Below, in pieces: positions 34,091-42,776 of a stretch of 64,000 nucleotides of DNA. How positions within the stretch are numbered: position 1 is the first letter of the stretch; every line of letters starts with the position of its first letter. The DNA comes from an uncultured Acetobacteraceae bacterium (GTDB lineage Bacteria > Pseudomonadota > Alphaproteobacteria > Acetobacterales > Acetobacteraceae): NCBI GenBank assembly GCA_903924985.1, contig CAIYDT010000050.1, positions 1-64,000 of the forward strand, read 5' to 3'. The translations under genes and the position numbers were made by a program. The notes beneath the pieces were generated by a model that saw only the letters and a list, made by a program, of their open reading frames with translations, did not search any database and was not told the DNA's origin.

Positions 34091-35223
34091 GTATCGCCGA
34101 CGAACAGGTTGAAAAGGCCCGAGCCCTCGCGCCAATGATTCGGGAGGACGGGGATGAGATCAACCGCATCCGCAAGATCACCCCGCGCATTGTTGCCGCG
34201 CTGAAGGCCGGTTCGTTCTTTCGCATGCTGCAGCCAAAGTTCCTCGGCGGGCTGGAACTGCGGCCCTACGAATTCGCCCGCGTCACGGAAGCCCTGGCAT
34301 CGATGGATGCCTCGGTCGGGTGGATCACCTGCCAGAGCAACGGCTGCTCCATGACCTCGGCCTACATGGACCGAAAGGTGGCGGAGCAAATATTCGGGCC
34401 GGTGGACGGCATCCTGGCCTGGGGGCCGCAATGGGGCGGGCCGGCCAGCGCCAAATGGACCGAGGGCGGCTACATCCTGAACGGCACCTGGCGCTTCGCC
34501 AGCGGCAGCCAGAATGCGTCCTGGATGGGCGCGCACGTCACTATCGACGGCACCCGCGAATTACGGACCTTCCTGTTCCCGCAGTCCAGCGTTGAGATGC
34601 AGGACATCTGGCATACCATCGGCCTGCGCGGCACCGCGTCCAACCAGTACGTCGCGCGCGACCTGTTCGTGCCGGAGGAACGCGCGCTGTTTCGCGACGA
34701 CCCCAAGCACCGGCGGGAGGACGGGCTGCTGTACCGCTTCACCAGCGGGCAGCTTTACTCCGCTGGGTTCGCCGGCGTGGGCCTGGGCATCGCGCGCGGA
34801 ATCATGGGCGACTTCCTGGCACTGCCCGCCAACAAAGTGGCCCGCGGCGCCGGCAAGACCTTGCGTGAAAACAACGTCGTGCAGGCGCAGTACGCCATCT
34901 GCGAGGCGAAACTCCGATCTGCCCGCTACATGTTGCACAACACCTGGCAGGAAGCCTGGGCCTATGTCGAGCAGCACGGCGACCAAACCGAGGAACATCG
35001 CGCAATGATCCGGCTGGCGTCCACCTGGGCCATCCAGAATGCGCGGGATATCGTCAACACGCTTTACCACGCCGCCGGGTCGACCGTGATCTTCGAGGAA
35101 AACCCGTTCGAACGCCGCCTGCGCGACATGCATACCGTTGCGCAGCAATCGCAAGGGCGGCAAATTCACTTCGAGACCGTGGGCCAGCTCATGCTCGGCC
35201 TGCCCGCCGAAAACGTGTTCTGA
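34087..35223 (+). CDS. Acyl-CoA dehydrogenase-fold flavin-dependent monooxygenase (HsaA/DszC-like)
   Basis: A 378-residue protein with the acyl-CoA dehydrogenase fold. The layout of ILAWGPQWGGPASAKWTEGG, LNGTWRFASGSQNASW and TIGLRGTASNQYVARDLFVP resembles the two-component flavin-dependent monooxygenases HsaA and DszC rather than true acyl-CoA dehydrogenases: it lacks the usual catalytic glutamate context. Such enzymes take reduced flavin from a separate reductase and hydroxylate aromatic or heterocyclic substrates. No reductase gene is adjacent. It is translationally coupled to the MFS permease and followed after 14 bp by a VOC protein. Confidence 0.85.
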   Translation: MSIADEQVEKARALAPMIREDGDEINRIRKITPRIVAALKAGSFFRMLQPKFLGGLELRPYEFARVTEALASMDASVGWITCQSNGCSMTSAYMDRKVAEQIFGPVDGILAWGPQWGGPASAKWTEGGYILNGTWRFASGSQNASWMGAHVTIDGTRELRTFLFPQSSVEMQDIWHTIGLRGTASNQYVARDLFVPEERALFRDDPKHRREDGLLYRFTSGQLYSAGFAGVGLGIARGIMGDFLALPANKVARGAGKTLRENNVVQAQYAICEAKLRSARYMLHNTWQEAWAYVEQHGDQTEEHRAMIRLASTWAIQNARDIVNTLYHAAGSTVIFEENPFERRLRDMHTVAQQSQGRQIHFETVGQLMLGLPAENVF

Positions 35224-35237
35224 GGGAGAGAGTCACC

Positions 35238-35654
35238 ATGCCAGCCAAGACGTTGAACCACTACACCATCCAGGCGCGCGATCTGGAGGCGACCAAGAAT
35301 TTCTACTGCGATATCGTCGGCCTGACGGTCGGCGACCGCCCGCCGCTGAGCTTCCCCGGCTACTGGCTGTACTGCGGCGGCATCCCCACCGTGCATCTGC
35401 TGGGCTATCAGGCGAACGCCAAGCTGGTGACCGACGGCCCGTCCTACCCGGCCGACACCGGCCGCCTGGACCACATCGCATTCTCCTGCGAGGGCCTGGC
35501 CGAGATGCGCGCCGACCTGGAGCGCCGCGGCATGAAGTACGAGGAACGGGTGCTGCCGCGGATGAACATGACGCAGCTGTTCTACCTGGACCCGGATGGC
35601 ATCGCGGTGGAATGCAACTTCCCACCGCATGAAACTGTCGCTAAGGCGGCTTGA
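35238..35654 (+). CDS. VOC-family protein (glyoxalase/extradiol dioxygenase-like)
   Basis: A 138-residue vicinal-oxygen-chelate protein with two beta-alpha-beta-beta-beta units. Potential metal ligands are His8 in LNHYTIQARDLE, the histidine in RLDHIAFSCEG and the glutamate in GIAVECNF. That is a complete set for a metal-binding VOC enzyme such as a lyase or isomerase. It is the last gene of the MFS/oxygenase/VOC operon and probably acts on the product of the oxygenase. A terminator-like hairpin follows. Confidence 0.88.
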   Translation: MPAKTLNHYTIQARDLEATKNFYCDIVGLTVGDRPPLSFPGYWLYCGGIPTVHLLGYQANAKLVTDGPSYPADTGRLDHIAFSCEGLAEMRADLERRGMKYEERVLPRMNMTQLFYLDPDGIAVECNFPPHETVAKAA

Positions 35655-35664
35655 GGTTTGGCGA

Positions 35665-35692
35665 GGCAGGCGGGGTCGCGGCCCCGCCTGCC
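35665..35692. terminator. Bidirectional terminator hairpin
   Basis: An exact 11-base inverted repeat, GGCAGGCGGGG at 35665-35675 and CCCCGCCTGCC at 35682-35692, with a 6-base loop. It sits between the convergent VOC and NHL-repeat genes. No long T run follows on either strand, so termination may be partial or assisted. Confidence 0.6.
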
Positions 35693-35705
35693 GGCGCCAT
35701 TTCCA

Positions 35706-36563
35706 TCACGATTTACGCACGAACTTGTCCACCCCCCGGTTCACCGTCAGGCCGGCGTAGACATCCCCGTGCGAGTCCACGCCGACGCCATGGACATGCC
35801 GGCTTTCCATGCGTGCGAGCACGTTGCCGTCCACGTCGCGCACGCAGACATAGGCCGGCTTGTCGTCGTATTCCTGCTCCGCGATGTAGTAATTGCCATC
35901 CTTGCCGCGGGTGATGTCGTTCGGGCCGCCCATACCGGTCCACATCCCGAGGAAATCGCCGTCCGGCGTGAAGATTTGGATGCGCCTGTTGGACCGGTCC
36001 GCCACGTACAGCTTGCCGTCACCATCGAAGGCGATGCTGTGAGGGAGGTGGAATTGCCCCTCGCCCTTACCCGGCGTGCCCCAGGATTTCACCAGCTTGC
36101 CGTCGCCGGTGAAGCGATGCACACGGGCGTTGCGGTAGCCATCGGTGACGTAAATATCACCGTTGGGGTGCTTGATCATTTCGGTGGGGTGATTGAACGG
36201 CCCGGCCGCGCGTTCCGCGAGCCAGGGCGAGTCCGTGCAGCCGGTATCGGAATGCACGCCGGGTCGTCCGAGCTGTAGCAAAACCTTGCCGTCCAACGTG
36301 AAGGATTTGGTAACCGAATCCGACCGGTCGGTGGTGTAGACGACATCGTCGATAATTTTCAGGCCGTGCGGGTCGCGGACCTCACCGGTACCCCAGGCGC
36401 CAAGGTATTTCCCCGTGCGCTCGAAGACCACCACCGGAGGGTCCTTGCGCTGGAACACATAGATGCGGTCTTGCGAATCCGCCGCCACGCGGCTGATCAG
36501 CCCGAATGGCTCGCCATTCGGCAGCTTGAAGAAATCGCGTATCACTTCGTAGGTGTATGCCAT
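35706..36563 (-). CDS. NHL-repeat six-bladed beta-propeller (peptidyl-amidoglycolate lyase-like)
   Basis: A 285-residue protein of repeated NHL-type blades, for example DPHGLKIIDDVVYTTDRSD, FNHPTEMIKHPNGDIYVTDG and LPHSIAFDGDGKLYVADRSN. This is typical of bacterial relatives of peptidyl-alpha-hydroxyglycine alpha-amidating lyase. No signal peptide is visible. Such proteins in catabolic clusters are often co-encoded with TauD-type or solute-binding proteins, as here, but no activity has been assigned. It is followed upstream by a solute-binding protein on the same strand (18 bp gap). Confidence 0.82.
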   Translation of the reverse strand: MAYTYEVIRDFFKLPNGEPFGLISRVAADSQDRIYVFQRKDPPVVVFERTGKYLGAWGTGEVRDPHGLKIIDDVVYTTDRSDSVTKSFTLDGKVLLQLGRPGVHSDTGCTDSPWLAERAAGPFNHPTEMIKHPNGDIYVTDGYRNARVHRFTGDGKLVKSWGTPGKGEGQFHLPHSIAFDGDGKLYVADRSNRRIQIFTPDGDFLGMWTGMGGPNDITRGKDGNYYIAEQEYDDKPAYVCVRDVDGNVLARMESRHVHGVGVDSHGDVYAGLTVNRGVDKFVRKS

Positions 36564-36581
36564 TGTCGTTTTCTCCAGGGG

Positions 36582-37610
36582 TTATTGCCGTAGCCCGAAC
36601 GCTTTCGACCATTCCGCCAGCCAGGGGTCGCGGACGCGGTCTGATTCCACCCGGTCGGCGAACCATAATTTCTGCACCGCCGGGTCCAGGCCGGGGGTAT
36701 CCGCCGGGGATTTTTTTAGCGCCGTCAGATGGCCGAGGTCGGCGATCAGCATTGCCTGCCCTTCCTCCGACAGACACCAATCCAGATAGAGCTGCGCCGC
36801 GGCCGGTCGTTGCGACACCGCGGTTATGCCGGCGCCGAAGGTGAAGCACGGCACGCCCTCGATCGGGAATACGGTGGCCAATGGCGCGCCATCCCTGATT
36901 TTCGGCATGACGGCGGGGTAGGACACGGGGGCGATCGCGATTTCCCCGCGCACCAGGGCGTCGGCGGTGACGGCGTTGGTGGTGTAAATACGAGGTTTGA
37001 TGGCGGCTTGTTTCGCCCAGTAATCCTCCCCCAGCATTTTGCGCTGGAACATCACCCACACCCAGGTCGAGCCACCTGTGTAACCGCTGGGCATGCCGAG
37101 TTGGCCAGCGTATTTGGGGCCGGTGAGGTCCCACCAGCCTTTGGGTTTGTCTTTAATCAGCTCGCTGTTCCACGCGATGCATGTGCCAGCCGTGATGCGC
37201 GGCCAGATGCGGGGGGATGCCAACGCCTCCGGAATGTAATCGGCGGCGTTCGGGGGGGCGTAGGGACGAAAGGCGCTTTCTATGTTTCGTAGCAGGGACG
37301 GTTCGGAGTGATCGATCAGGTCGGCCACCAGTTTGTTCGCGCCGATTTCCGCCTTGATACGCTCGATCAACTGCCCGCCGGGGAGGTGCACGGTTTCGAC
37401 CTTCACGAAGGGGAATCGCTTGTTGAAGGCGGCGATGGTTTCGAGTTCCAGATCCTCGATCTGCGCGGTGTAGTTGACGAAGCCGCCGTCTTGCTTCGCG
37501 GCTTCCAGCAGCGCGGACGGGGGTTCGAAACGGGGAATGGCGGCGCGGGCCGATGAGGCGGCGGCCAGCGCGAGGGTTCCAGCGATAGCGTGCCGACGGG
37601 TGATTGGCAT
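36582..37610 (-). CDS. Extracellular solute-binding protein (ABC transporter, family 1 / Fe(III)-type)
   Basis: A 342-residue periplasmic binding protein. The N terminus MPITRRHAIAGTLALAAAS is a Tat-like signal peptide ending at ASSARA-A around residue 24. The mature part has NKLVADLIDHSEPSLL and ATVFPIEGVPCFTFGAGIT, in keeping with the COG1840 group of iron(III)/polyamine/thiamine-type receptors. No permease or ATPase is encoded nearby, so it either shares a transporter or is a periplasmic sensor or carrier. Upstream of it lies the decayed LivK fragment. Confidence 0.85.
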   Translation of the reverse strand: MPITRRHAIAGTLALAAASSARAAIPRFEPPSALLEAAKQDGGFVNYTAQIEDLELETIAAFNKRFPFVKVETVHLPGGQLIERIKAEIGANKLVADLIDHSEPSLLRNIESAFRPYAPPNAADYIPEALASPRIWPRITAGTCIAWNSELIKDKPKGWWDLTGPKYAGQLGMPSGYTGGSTWVWVMFQRKMLGEDYWAKQAAIKPRIYTTNAVTADALVRGEIAIAPVSYPAVMPKIRDGAPLATVFPIEGVPCFTFGAGITAVSQRPAAAQLYLDWCLSEEGQAMLIADLGHLTALKKSPADTPGLDPAVQKLWFADRVESDRVRDPWLAEWSKAFGLRQ

Positions 37611-37679
37611 GATTCGGTTTCCTCCGTTGGCCGCGATGGTATCATAGCCGGCGGTCTTCTGCCCATCAGGCGGCGGCGA

Positions 37680-37984
37680 TGTCGGTCAGGTCGTACGCGG
37701 TTGCCACAGATGCAGTCGGGGCCCGTGCTCATGGCGATACCTGGCAGCAGCATCGGGACGGCCAATCGATGGAGATGTGCCATCTGGTACAGCAGGTTCT
37801 CCCGCGTCAGATTATCGCCGCATCTGTCGGGAACCTTAACAGTCGCCGCTGCCCGATAGTAACCGTTGACACTGAATTTGTCGTTGGGATCTAAACCCGG
37901 CGCATTCGTCTTCATGAAGTCCAAATAGGCGGCCATCTCGGGGTCATTCGCCCACGCGGCCTGAGAACGAGGACATCGAACCAT
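37680..37984 (-). pseudogene. C-terminal fragment of a LivK-type ABC binding protein
   Basis: The minus strand encodes AYLDFMKTNAPGLDPNDKFS, then CGDNLTRENLLYQMAHLHRL and PMLLPGIAMSTGP. This is the closing third of a branched-chain-type substrate-binding protein. The N-terminal two-thirds and signal peptide are missing and the last codons are shifted to another frame (TASVATAYDLTDIAAA). It is a dead remnant. The livHMGF operon at 19-22 kb lacks a binding protein, but there is no evidence that this fragment came from it. The surrounding stretch from 37611 to 38116 contains nothing else. Confidence 0.72.
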
Positions 37985-38116
37985 GGCATGTCACCTTTCC
38001 AATGGTGGCACGGGTTCCGCGCGGAATTTTTATAAGTCCTGGTCTTCGGACCTCTCAAATCTCCAACGGCGTCCTATGATCGACACCGTACTGGTTGCGA
38101 ATTCGCCCTCCCCCTG

Positions 38117-38971
38117 TCACTCCGCCGCCATCCGCCCCATCTCGGCCCAATCCTTGATCGAAACCCGCCAATGGATCCGGTCCTGCTCCGGCGGGTAATC
38201 CCCAGCGGCCTTGTGATACGAACACCGGTTGTCCCAGATCACGATGTCCCCAACGCTCCATTTGTGCCGGTATTGGCCGTTTGGCTGGATCATGTAGCCG
38301 GTCAGTTCCTGGATCAGATCGTTGCTGGCGTTTTCTTCCATGTCCTTCATGAACACGATCTTGCCCGGATCGAAATAGAGGGCCTTGCGGCCGCTCTCGC
38401 GGTGCAGGCGAACGATCGGGTGGAACACCGGCTTCCAGTCGCGGTCCTCGGGGTTCAGCAGGGCCTGGCTGCTTTTGCGCCCGCCATAGGTGAAACCGCC
38501 GATAACGTTCTCCAGCCTTGCCCTCAATTGTTGCGGTAGCGCTTCGTAGGCCGCGTAGCCGCTGGCAAACAACGTGTCGCCGCCGGTGTCGGGGATCGCG
38601 AGCGCATAGAGCTGCGTGGCCTTGAACGGGACCTCGTCGTAGGCGCCGTCTGTGTGCCAGCCCTCGGCCCCGCGGCGATAGATCGCCTGGTTCAGCTGCC
38701 CGTTCGGATCGAATTTGTTGATGCCGAGCATGGTGATGTCGGGGTAGTCGGGGTGGCGGGTGGATTTTGAGGGATGGGGCTCCACGATGCCGAAGCGGCG
38801 GCTATAGGTCAGGAATTCGGGGATCGTCAGCTCCTGGGCTTTGACGACCAGCACGTTATGGTCGATCCAGGCTTGGTAGATCTTGGCGAAATCCTCGTCG
38901 CCGATAGTTTTGACGTCGACGCCCGAGACCTCGACGCCGATCTGGTCGCCGACCAAACGGATGTTCATCAT
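38117..38971 (-). CDS. TauD/TfdA-family Fe(II)/2-oxoglutarate dioxygenase
   Basis: A 284-residue dioxygenase. Iron ligands are the His and Asp of WHTDGAYDE near residue 105 and the distal histidine in RCSYHKAAGDYP near residue 255. The 2-oxoglutarate-binding arginine is in IHWRVSI. It uses 2-oxoglutarate and O2 to hydroxylate a substrate, classically a sulfonate or aryloxyalkanoate. The start at the first of two ATGs (38971) follows GGAGGAAAC. It lies downstream of a solute-binding protein/ATPase/permease set on the same strand, giving a tauABCD-like order, though a strong hairpin separates them. Confidence 0.9.
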   Translation of the reverse strand: MMNIRLVGDQIGVEVSGVDVKTIGDEDFAKIYQAWIDHNVLVVKAQELTIPEFLTYSRRFGIVEPHPSKSTRHPDYPDITMLGINKFDPNGQLNQAIYRRGAEGWHTDGAYDEVPFKATQLYALAIPDTGGDTLFASGYAAYEALPQQLRARLENVIGGFTYGGRKSSQALLNPEDRDWKPVFHPIVRLHRESGRKALYFDPGKIVFMKDMEENASNDLIQELTGYMIQPNGQYRHKWSVGDIVIWDNRCSYHKAAGDYPPEQDRIHWRVSIKDWAEMGRMAAE

Positions 38972-39036
38972 GGATGTTTCCTCCACCCCAAATTCTGGCG
39001 TTATGCTGCGCCAGGGTGGGCGGGGCGTCAAATCGG

Positions 39037-39087
39037 GCGCACCTTTCGTCACCCTCGGGCTTGACCCGAGGGTGACGAAAGGTGCGC
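39037..39087. repeat. Perfect 23-bp palindrome, intergenic (REP-like)
   Basis: Two exactly complementary 23-base arms, at 39037-39059 and 39065-39087, flank a 5-base loop (CTTGA). The core is CGTCACCCTCGGG...CCCGAGGGTGACG. Related but shorter or decayed copies appear at 22444 and 62684. It stands between the ABC permease and the TauD gene on the minus strand. There is no U tract, so it is not a typical intrinsic terminator; it is more likely a dispersed repeat, which could still act on mRNA processing or expression of the TauD gene. Confidence 0.75.
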
Positions 39088-39140
39088 ATGTCGGGACAAG
39101 CCGGCGGATGGCCCATTAATAATATCCCGACAGGCAGGCC

Positions 39141-39965
39141 CTACGAACTCTCTTCCTTCCACCGCAGCATCAACTTCTCGCTTTGCTTCAGCAACTCGTG
39201 CAGGCCGGTGGCGATCAGCATCAGGACGAACAGCGCCGCGAACACCCCGCTGGTGTCGTACTGCCCGGCGGACGCCTGGATCAGGTAGCCTAACCCCTTG
39301 TTAGAGGCCATCATTTCCCCCACTACCGCGCCGATCAGTGCGTAGGGGACGGAGATCTTCATGCCGGTAAAAATCCACAGCAAAACGGATGGAAGAATAA
39401 CCTTGCGCACGATCTGCCAGCGGGTCGCCCCCATCAGGCGCAATACGTCCACCAGTTCCTGCTCCACCGCCAGGGTGCCGGCGTAGGTGTTGTAGAACAC
39501 GAGGAAGAACACCACGAAGGTGGCCAGCACCACCTTGGACAGCAGCCCCACCCCGAACCACAGGATGAACAGCGGCGCGAGGGCGATCTTGGGCAGGGAG
39601 TAGAAGGCGATGATGAAGGGGTCCAACACCGCCGCCAGCCGCTTGTTCAGGCCCAGTGCCAGCCCGACTCCGATGCCGGTGACGGCGCCGAAGACGAAGC
39701 CGAGGATGGTCTCGGTCATGGTGATTTCGACGTGCATCCACAGGTCGCCACTATCGACCCAGGCCATCAACTGGGCCCAGATGGCGGAGGGGCTGGAGAT
39801 CCAGAACGGTTTCACCCATCGGCCGCTGATGGCCTCCCACAGCGCCAGGCCCACCACGGTGATCCCCACCCGCCAGGCCAGTACCTTGAACCATTCGGCC
39901 CGAGCGCTCGCGATGACGTCGTGGCCGACGCGGGGTTCGTTCAGTTCGGCGGTCAATGCGTCCAT
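39141..39965 (-). CDS. ABC transporter permease, SsuC/TauC type
   Basis: A 274-residue inner-membrane permease with about six helices. The EAA-type loop is VDVLRLMGATRWQIVRKVILP near residue 175, and the PKIALAPLFILWFGVGLLSK stretch is typical of the nitrate/sulfonate/taurine family. It is the third gene of a solute-binding protein/ATPase/permease operon. The start lies 4 bp after the ATPase stop. Confidence 0.92.
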   Translation of the reverse strand: MDALTAELNEPRVGHDVIASARAEWFKVLAWRVGITVVGLALWEAISGRWVKPFWISSPSAIWAQLMAWVDSGDLWMHVEITMTETILGFVFGAVTGIGVGLALGLNKRLAAVLDPFIIAFYSLPKIALAPLFILWFGVGLLSKVVLATFVVFFLVFYNTYAGTLAVEQELVDVLRLMGATRWQIVRKVILPSVLLWIFTGMKISVPYALIGAVVGEMMASNKGLGYLIQASAGQYDTSGVFAALFVLMLIATGLHELLKQSEKLMLRWKEESS

Positions 39966-39969
39966 GGGC

Positions 39970-40755
39970 CTATCCCACCATCACGCCGTCGCGGACGCTC
40001 TCTTCCAGATAACCCCAGAGCTTGTCGTGCAGCTCCCCAAAATGTGGGTCGAAGCGGATGCGGAAGACGTCGCGGGGGCGGGGGAGGTCCACCGTCTCGA
40101 TGGCGCGAATACGACCCGGCCGAGCGGAGAACACGGCAACGCGGTCGGCCAGGGTGATGGCCTCGGTCAGGTCGTGGGTGACGAACACCATGGTGGTCTT
40201 GGTGGCGGCCCAAAGTTTCAGCAGCTCGTCATGCATCACCAGGCGCAGCTGCGCGTCCAGGGCGCCGAAGGGCTCATCCATCAGGATGGTCTCCGGCTCG
40301 TAGGCCAGGGTGCGCGCCATGCTGACCCGGCGACGCATCCCACCGGAGAGCTGGGCGGGAAAGGCGGTTTCGAAGCCTTTCAGCCCGACCCGGTGCAACC
40401 AGTCGTGCGCGGTGCGCAGCCGGGTCGGCCGGTCCTGGCCACGCAGTTCCAGGGCGATGGCGACGTTGTCCTCCACCGACCGCCAGGGCAGCAGGGTGTC
40501 GCGCTGGGTCATGTAGCCCACCAGCGTGTTGGGTTCGGGGACCGGCGCGCCCCGGTAGAATACCCCGCCCGCGCTGGGTTGCAGCAGGCCCGCCGCCATG
40601 TTCAGCAGCGTGGACTTGCCGCAGCCACTGGGGCCGACGATGGCGAGGAATTCCCCCTCGTTCACCGTCAAATCGACGTTCTCGCAGGCGGTAACGGTGC
40701 CGCGGCGGGTGGTGAAGCGGCGGGCGATGCCTCGGTACTCGATCAGTGGGGTCAA
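39970..40755 (-). CDS. ABC transporter ATP-binding protein, SsuB/TauB type
   Basis: A 261-residue ATPase with Walker A GPSGCGKST near residue 41, signature LSGGMRRRVSMARTL near residue 140, Walker B ETILMDEPFGALDAQL and the H-loop VTHDLTEA. The family serves nitrate, sulfonate, taurine and thiamine-precursor transporters. It overlaps the binding-protein gene by 4 bp and the permease follows closely, so the three form one operon. Confidence 0.93.
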   Translation of the reverse strand: MTPLIEYRGIARRFTTRRGTVTACENVDLTVNEGEFLAIVGPSGCGKSTLLNMAAGLLQPSAGGVFYRGAPVPEPNTLVGYMTQRDTLLPWRSVEDNVAIALELRGQDRPTRLRTAHDWLHRVGLKGFETAFPAQLSGGMRRRVSMARTLAYEPETILMDEPFGALDAQLRLVMHDELLKLWAATKTTMVFVTHDLTEAITLADRVAVFSARPGRIRAIETVDLPRPRDVFRIRFDPHFGELHDKLWGYLEESVRDGVMVG

Positions 40756-41768
40756 CGCTTGAAGTCCCGCATCGCGGCGATGACGAAGGACATGTCTACC
40801 GCGTCGTCGTAGGCGACGGGCTTATAGGCGGCGGGCGGCATCACGACCTTCTCGAAGGTCAGTTCCCGCTCGAAGTCCTCCCGGCTGATCAGGGGGATTT
40901 TCGGGATGTAGGCCAGGTAGGTGGCCCAGGACGTAAGGTATGTCTGCTCGTCCATTTCCTTGAAGAATGGGCGGGCGGCCGCGCGCGCCGCATCGGGATG
41001 GTCGGCGATCAAACTCGTGGCCCGCACCAGGGCACGAGCCATCGCTGTGGCCACCTCCGGATGGGCCTTGTTGTAGGACGCCAGGCCATACAGCGTGCCG
41101 TAGGTGGTGCCGTCGAGCTCCGTCAGCTCCCCGGGTTTGACCAAATCGACCGTCAGGCCCTGCTGCTTGGTCAGGATGTCCACCCCTGGCAAGCAGGCGC
41201 AGCCGTCCACCTGCTCCGCCTGCATGCCGGCAATCTGCGACGACATGCCCCCCAGCGGCACGATCTGAAAATCCCGGTCCGGCGACAGCCCGTTGGTGAT
41301 CGCCAAATAGCGCACCGTCATGTCAGAACTGGCGCCCGGCGTGGTGATCCCCAGTTTCAGCCCCTTCATCAGCGGCACCCGTTCGGCGAGCGGCTTGTCC
41401 AGGTTCAGCCCGCGGGCCTTGGCGACGTCGGCCCGCACCACCATCGGGTTGAAGAAATACGACAGCGTGGCGAGGGCCCGCACGTCGTCCAGCCCCTTGC
41501 GGTGCGCCATCATGCCGTCCAGCAGGACGGAGGCCGAGAATTGCCCCCCTCCCCCCAACAGCGCGGTCATGGCTTTGGGGCCGCCGCCAGCCAGCACGAC
41601 TTCAACTTTCAGGCCTTCCTCGGTAAAATAGCCCTCGGACTGCGCGATGTACAGGGGCACGAAATTGAAGCTAAGGCTGCTTTGCACCAGCGTGATGGGC
41701 GTCAGGTCCTTGGCACACGCCGGGACCGCCACCGTCAGCAGCGCTAAAATCAGATATACAACCCGCAT
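40752..41768 (-). CDS. ABC transporter substrate-binding protein, SsuA/NMT1 type
   Basis: A 338-residue periplasmic receptor. The signal peptide covers residues 1-19 (MRVVYLILALLTVAVPACA), and the mature protein has FVPLYIAQSEGYFTEEGLKV and LKLGITTPGASSDMTVRYLA, features of the NMT1/THI5-like and SsuA group. The ligand could be a sulfonate, taurine or a pyrimidine. It heads the minus-strand operon with the ATPase and permease, and the TauD enzyme lies downstream of them. Confidence 0.9.
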   Translation of the reverse strand: MRVVYLILALLTVAVPACAKDLTPITLVQSSLSFNFVPLYIAQSEGYFTEEGLKVEVVLAGGGPKAMTALLGGGGQFSASVLLDGMMAHRKGLDDVRALATLSYFFNPMVVRADVAKARGLNLDKPLAERVPLMKGLKLGITTPGASSDMTVRYLAITNGLSPDRDFQIVPLGGMSSQIAGMQAEQVDGCACLPGVDILTKQQGLTVDLVKPGELTELDGTTYGTLYGLASYNKAHPEVATAMARALVRATSLIADHPDAARAAARPFFKEMDEQTYLTSWATYLAYIPKIPLISREDFERELTFEKVVMPPAAYKPVAYDDAVDMSFVIAAMRDFKR

Positions 41769-41918
41769 TCTTGTCCGCCTCGTCCGATCGGGACCAGCTT
41801 ACCACCTCGCCAAGTGTTACGGGAGGGTACTCGCGCGGCGATCGGAAGGGTGAGGGCCTCGTCAGGGGCCGCGACTTCCGGCTAGGCTCCCCCCAACGAA
41901 ATCAGGGAGGCTGCTTCC

Positions 41919-42776
41919 GTGTCGAAATGGCGCATCGGTGACGTCACCGTCACCAAGGTTATCGAGTTGGAGGTTACCGGCGGCAGCCGATTCCTGCTGC
42001 CGCAAGCCACGCCGGACGTCATCAAACCCATCGCCTGGTTGCAGCCGCATTTCGCGGATGAGAACGGCCGCCTGCGCATGAGCATCCACACCTTCCTGGT
42101 GGAAACGCCGGATCGCCGCATCGTGGTGGACACGTGCCTGGGCAACGACAAAGAAAACCGCCACATCCCGCACTGGAACAATATGCAGACGCGGTTTCTG
42201 TCGGATATCGCCGAGGCCGGGTATCCTCGGGAGTCAGTCGACACCGTGCTGTGCACCCACCTGCATGTGGACCATGTCGGCTGGAACACCATGAAGGTCG
42301 GCGGCGCCTGGGTGCCGACTTTTCCAAACGCCCGCTACCTGATGGGCCGGACCGAATACGAGCACTGGAGCAGCGTGGCGGACCGGCCCGACATGCGGTT
42401 CATTTTGGCGGATTCGGTGACGCCCATCGTCGAGGCCGGACTGGCGGCGTTGGTCGAGACCGATCACCGGTTGTGCCCCGAAATCAGCCTGATCCCCACC
42501 CTCGGGCACACGCCAGGCCATGTCAGCGTGCGCATTTCCTCCCGAGGCGAGGAAGCGCTGATCACCGGCGATTTCATGCACCACCCCTGCCAGATCGCGC
42601 ATCCGGAATGGTCCACCAACGCCGACACCGACCGTGACCAGGGCATCCGCACCCGGCTGGACATGTTCGAGAAGCTGGCCGGCACACCCACCCTGGTGAT
42701 TGGCACCCATTTCGCGGGCGCCACCGCCGGACGGATCGTGCGGGATGGGGGCGCTTACAGGTTGGATGTGCGATGA
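41919..42776 (+). CDS. MBL-fold metallo-hydrolase
   Basis: A 285-residue metallo-beta-lactamase-fold hydrolase. The metal motif is THLHVDHVGWNT near residue 115 (H-x-H-x-D-H), with the further histidine in PTLGHTPGHVSV, the bridging aspartate in ALITGDFMHH and a last histidine in IGTHFAGATAG. The GTG start at 41919 is preceded by AGGGAGG. Relatives hydrolyse lactones, phosphonates or acyl esters. It is translationally coupled (ATGA) to the molybdenum-hydroxylase subunit that follows, so the two probably act on the same compound. Confidence 0.9.
   Translation: MSKWRIGDVTVTKVIELEVTGGSRFLLPQATPDVIKPIAWLQPHFADENGRLRMSIHTFLVETPDRRIVVDTCLGNDKENRHIPHWNNMQTRFLSDIAEAGYPRESVDTVLCTHLHVDHVGWNTMKVGGAWVPTFPNARYLMGRTEYEHWSSVADRPDMRFILADSVTPIVEAGLAALVETDHRLCPEISLIPTLGHTPGHVSVRISSRGEEALITGDFMHHPCQIAHPEWSTNADTDRDQGIRTRLDMFEKLAGTPTLVIGTHFAGATAGRIVRDGGAYRLDVR

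Noticed and set aside
32156-34135. Single 659-codon minus-strand frame spanning the MFS gene and the lipoprotein
   Set aside because: Most of it is antisense to the clear MFS permease; only its last 128 codons, with a lipoprotein signal, are credible.
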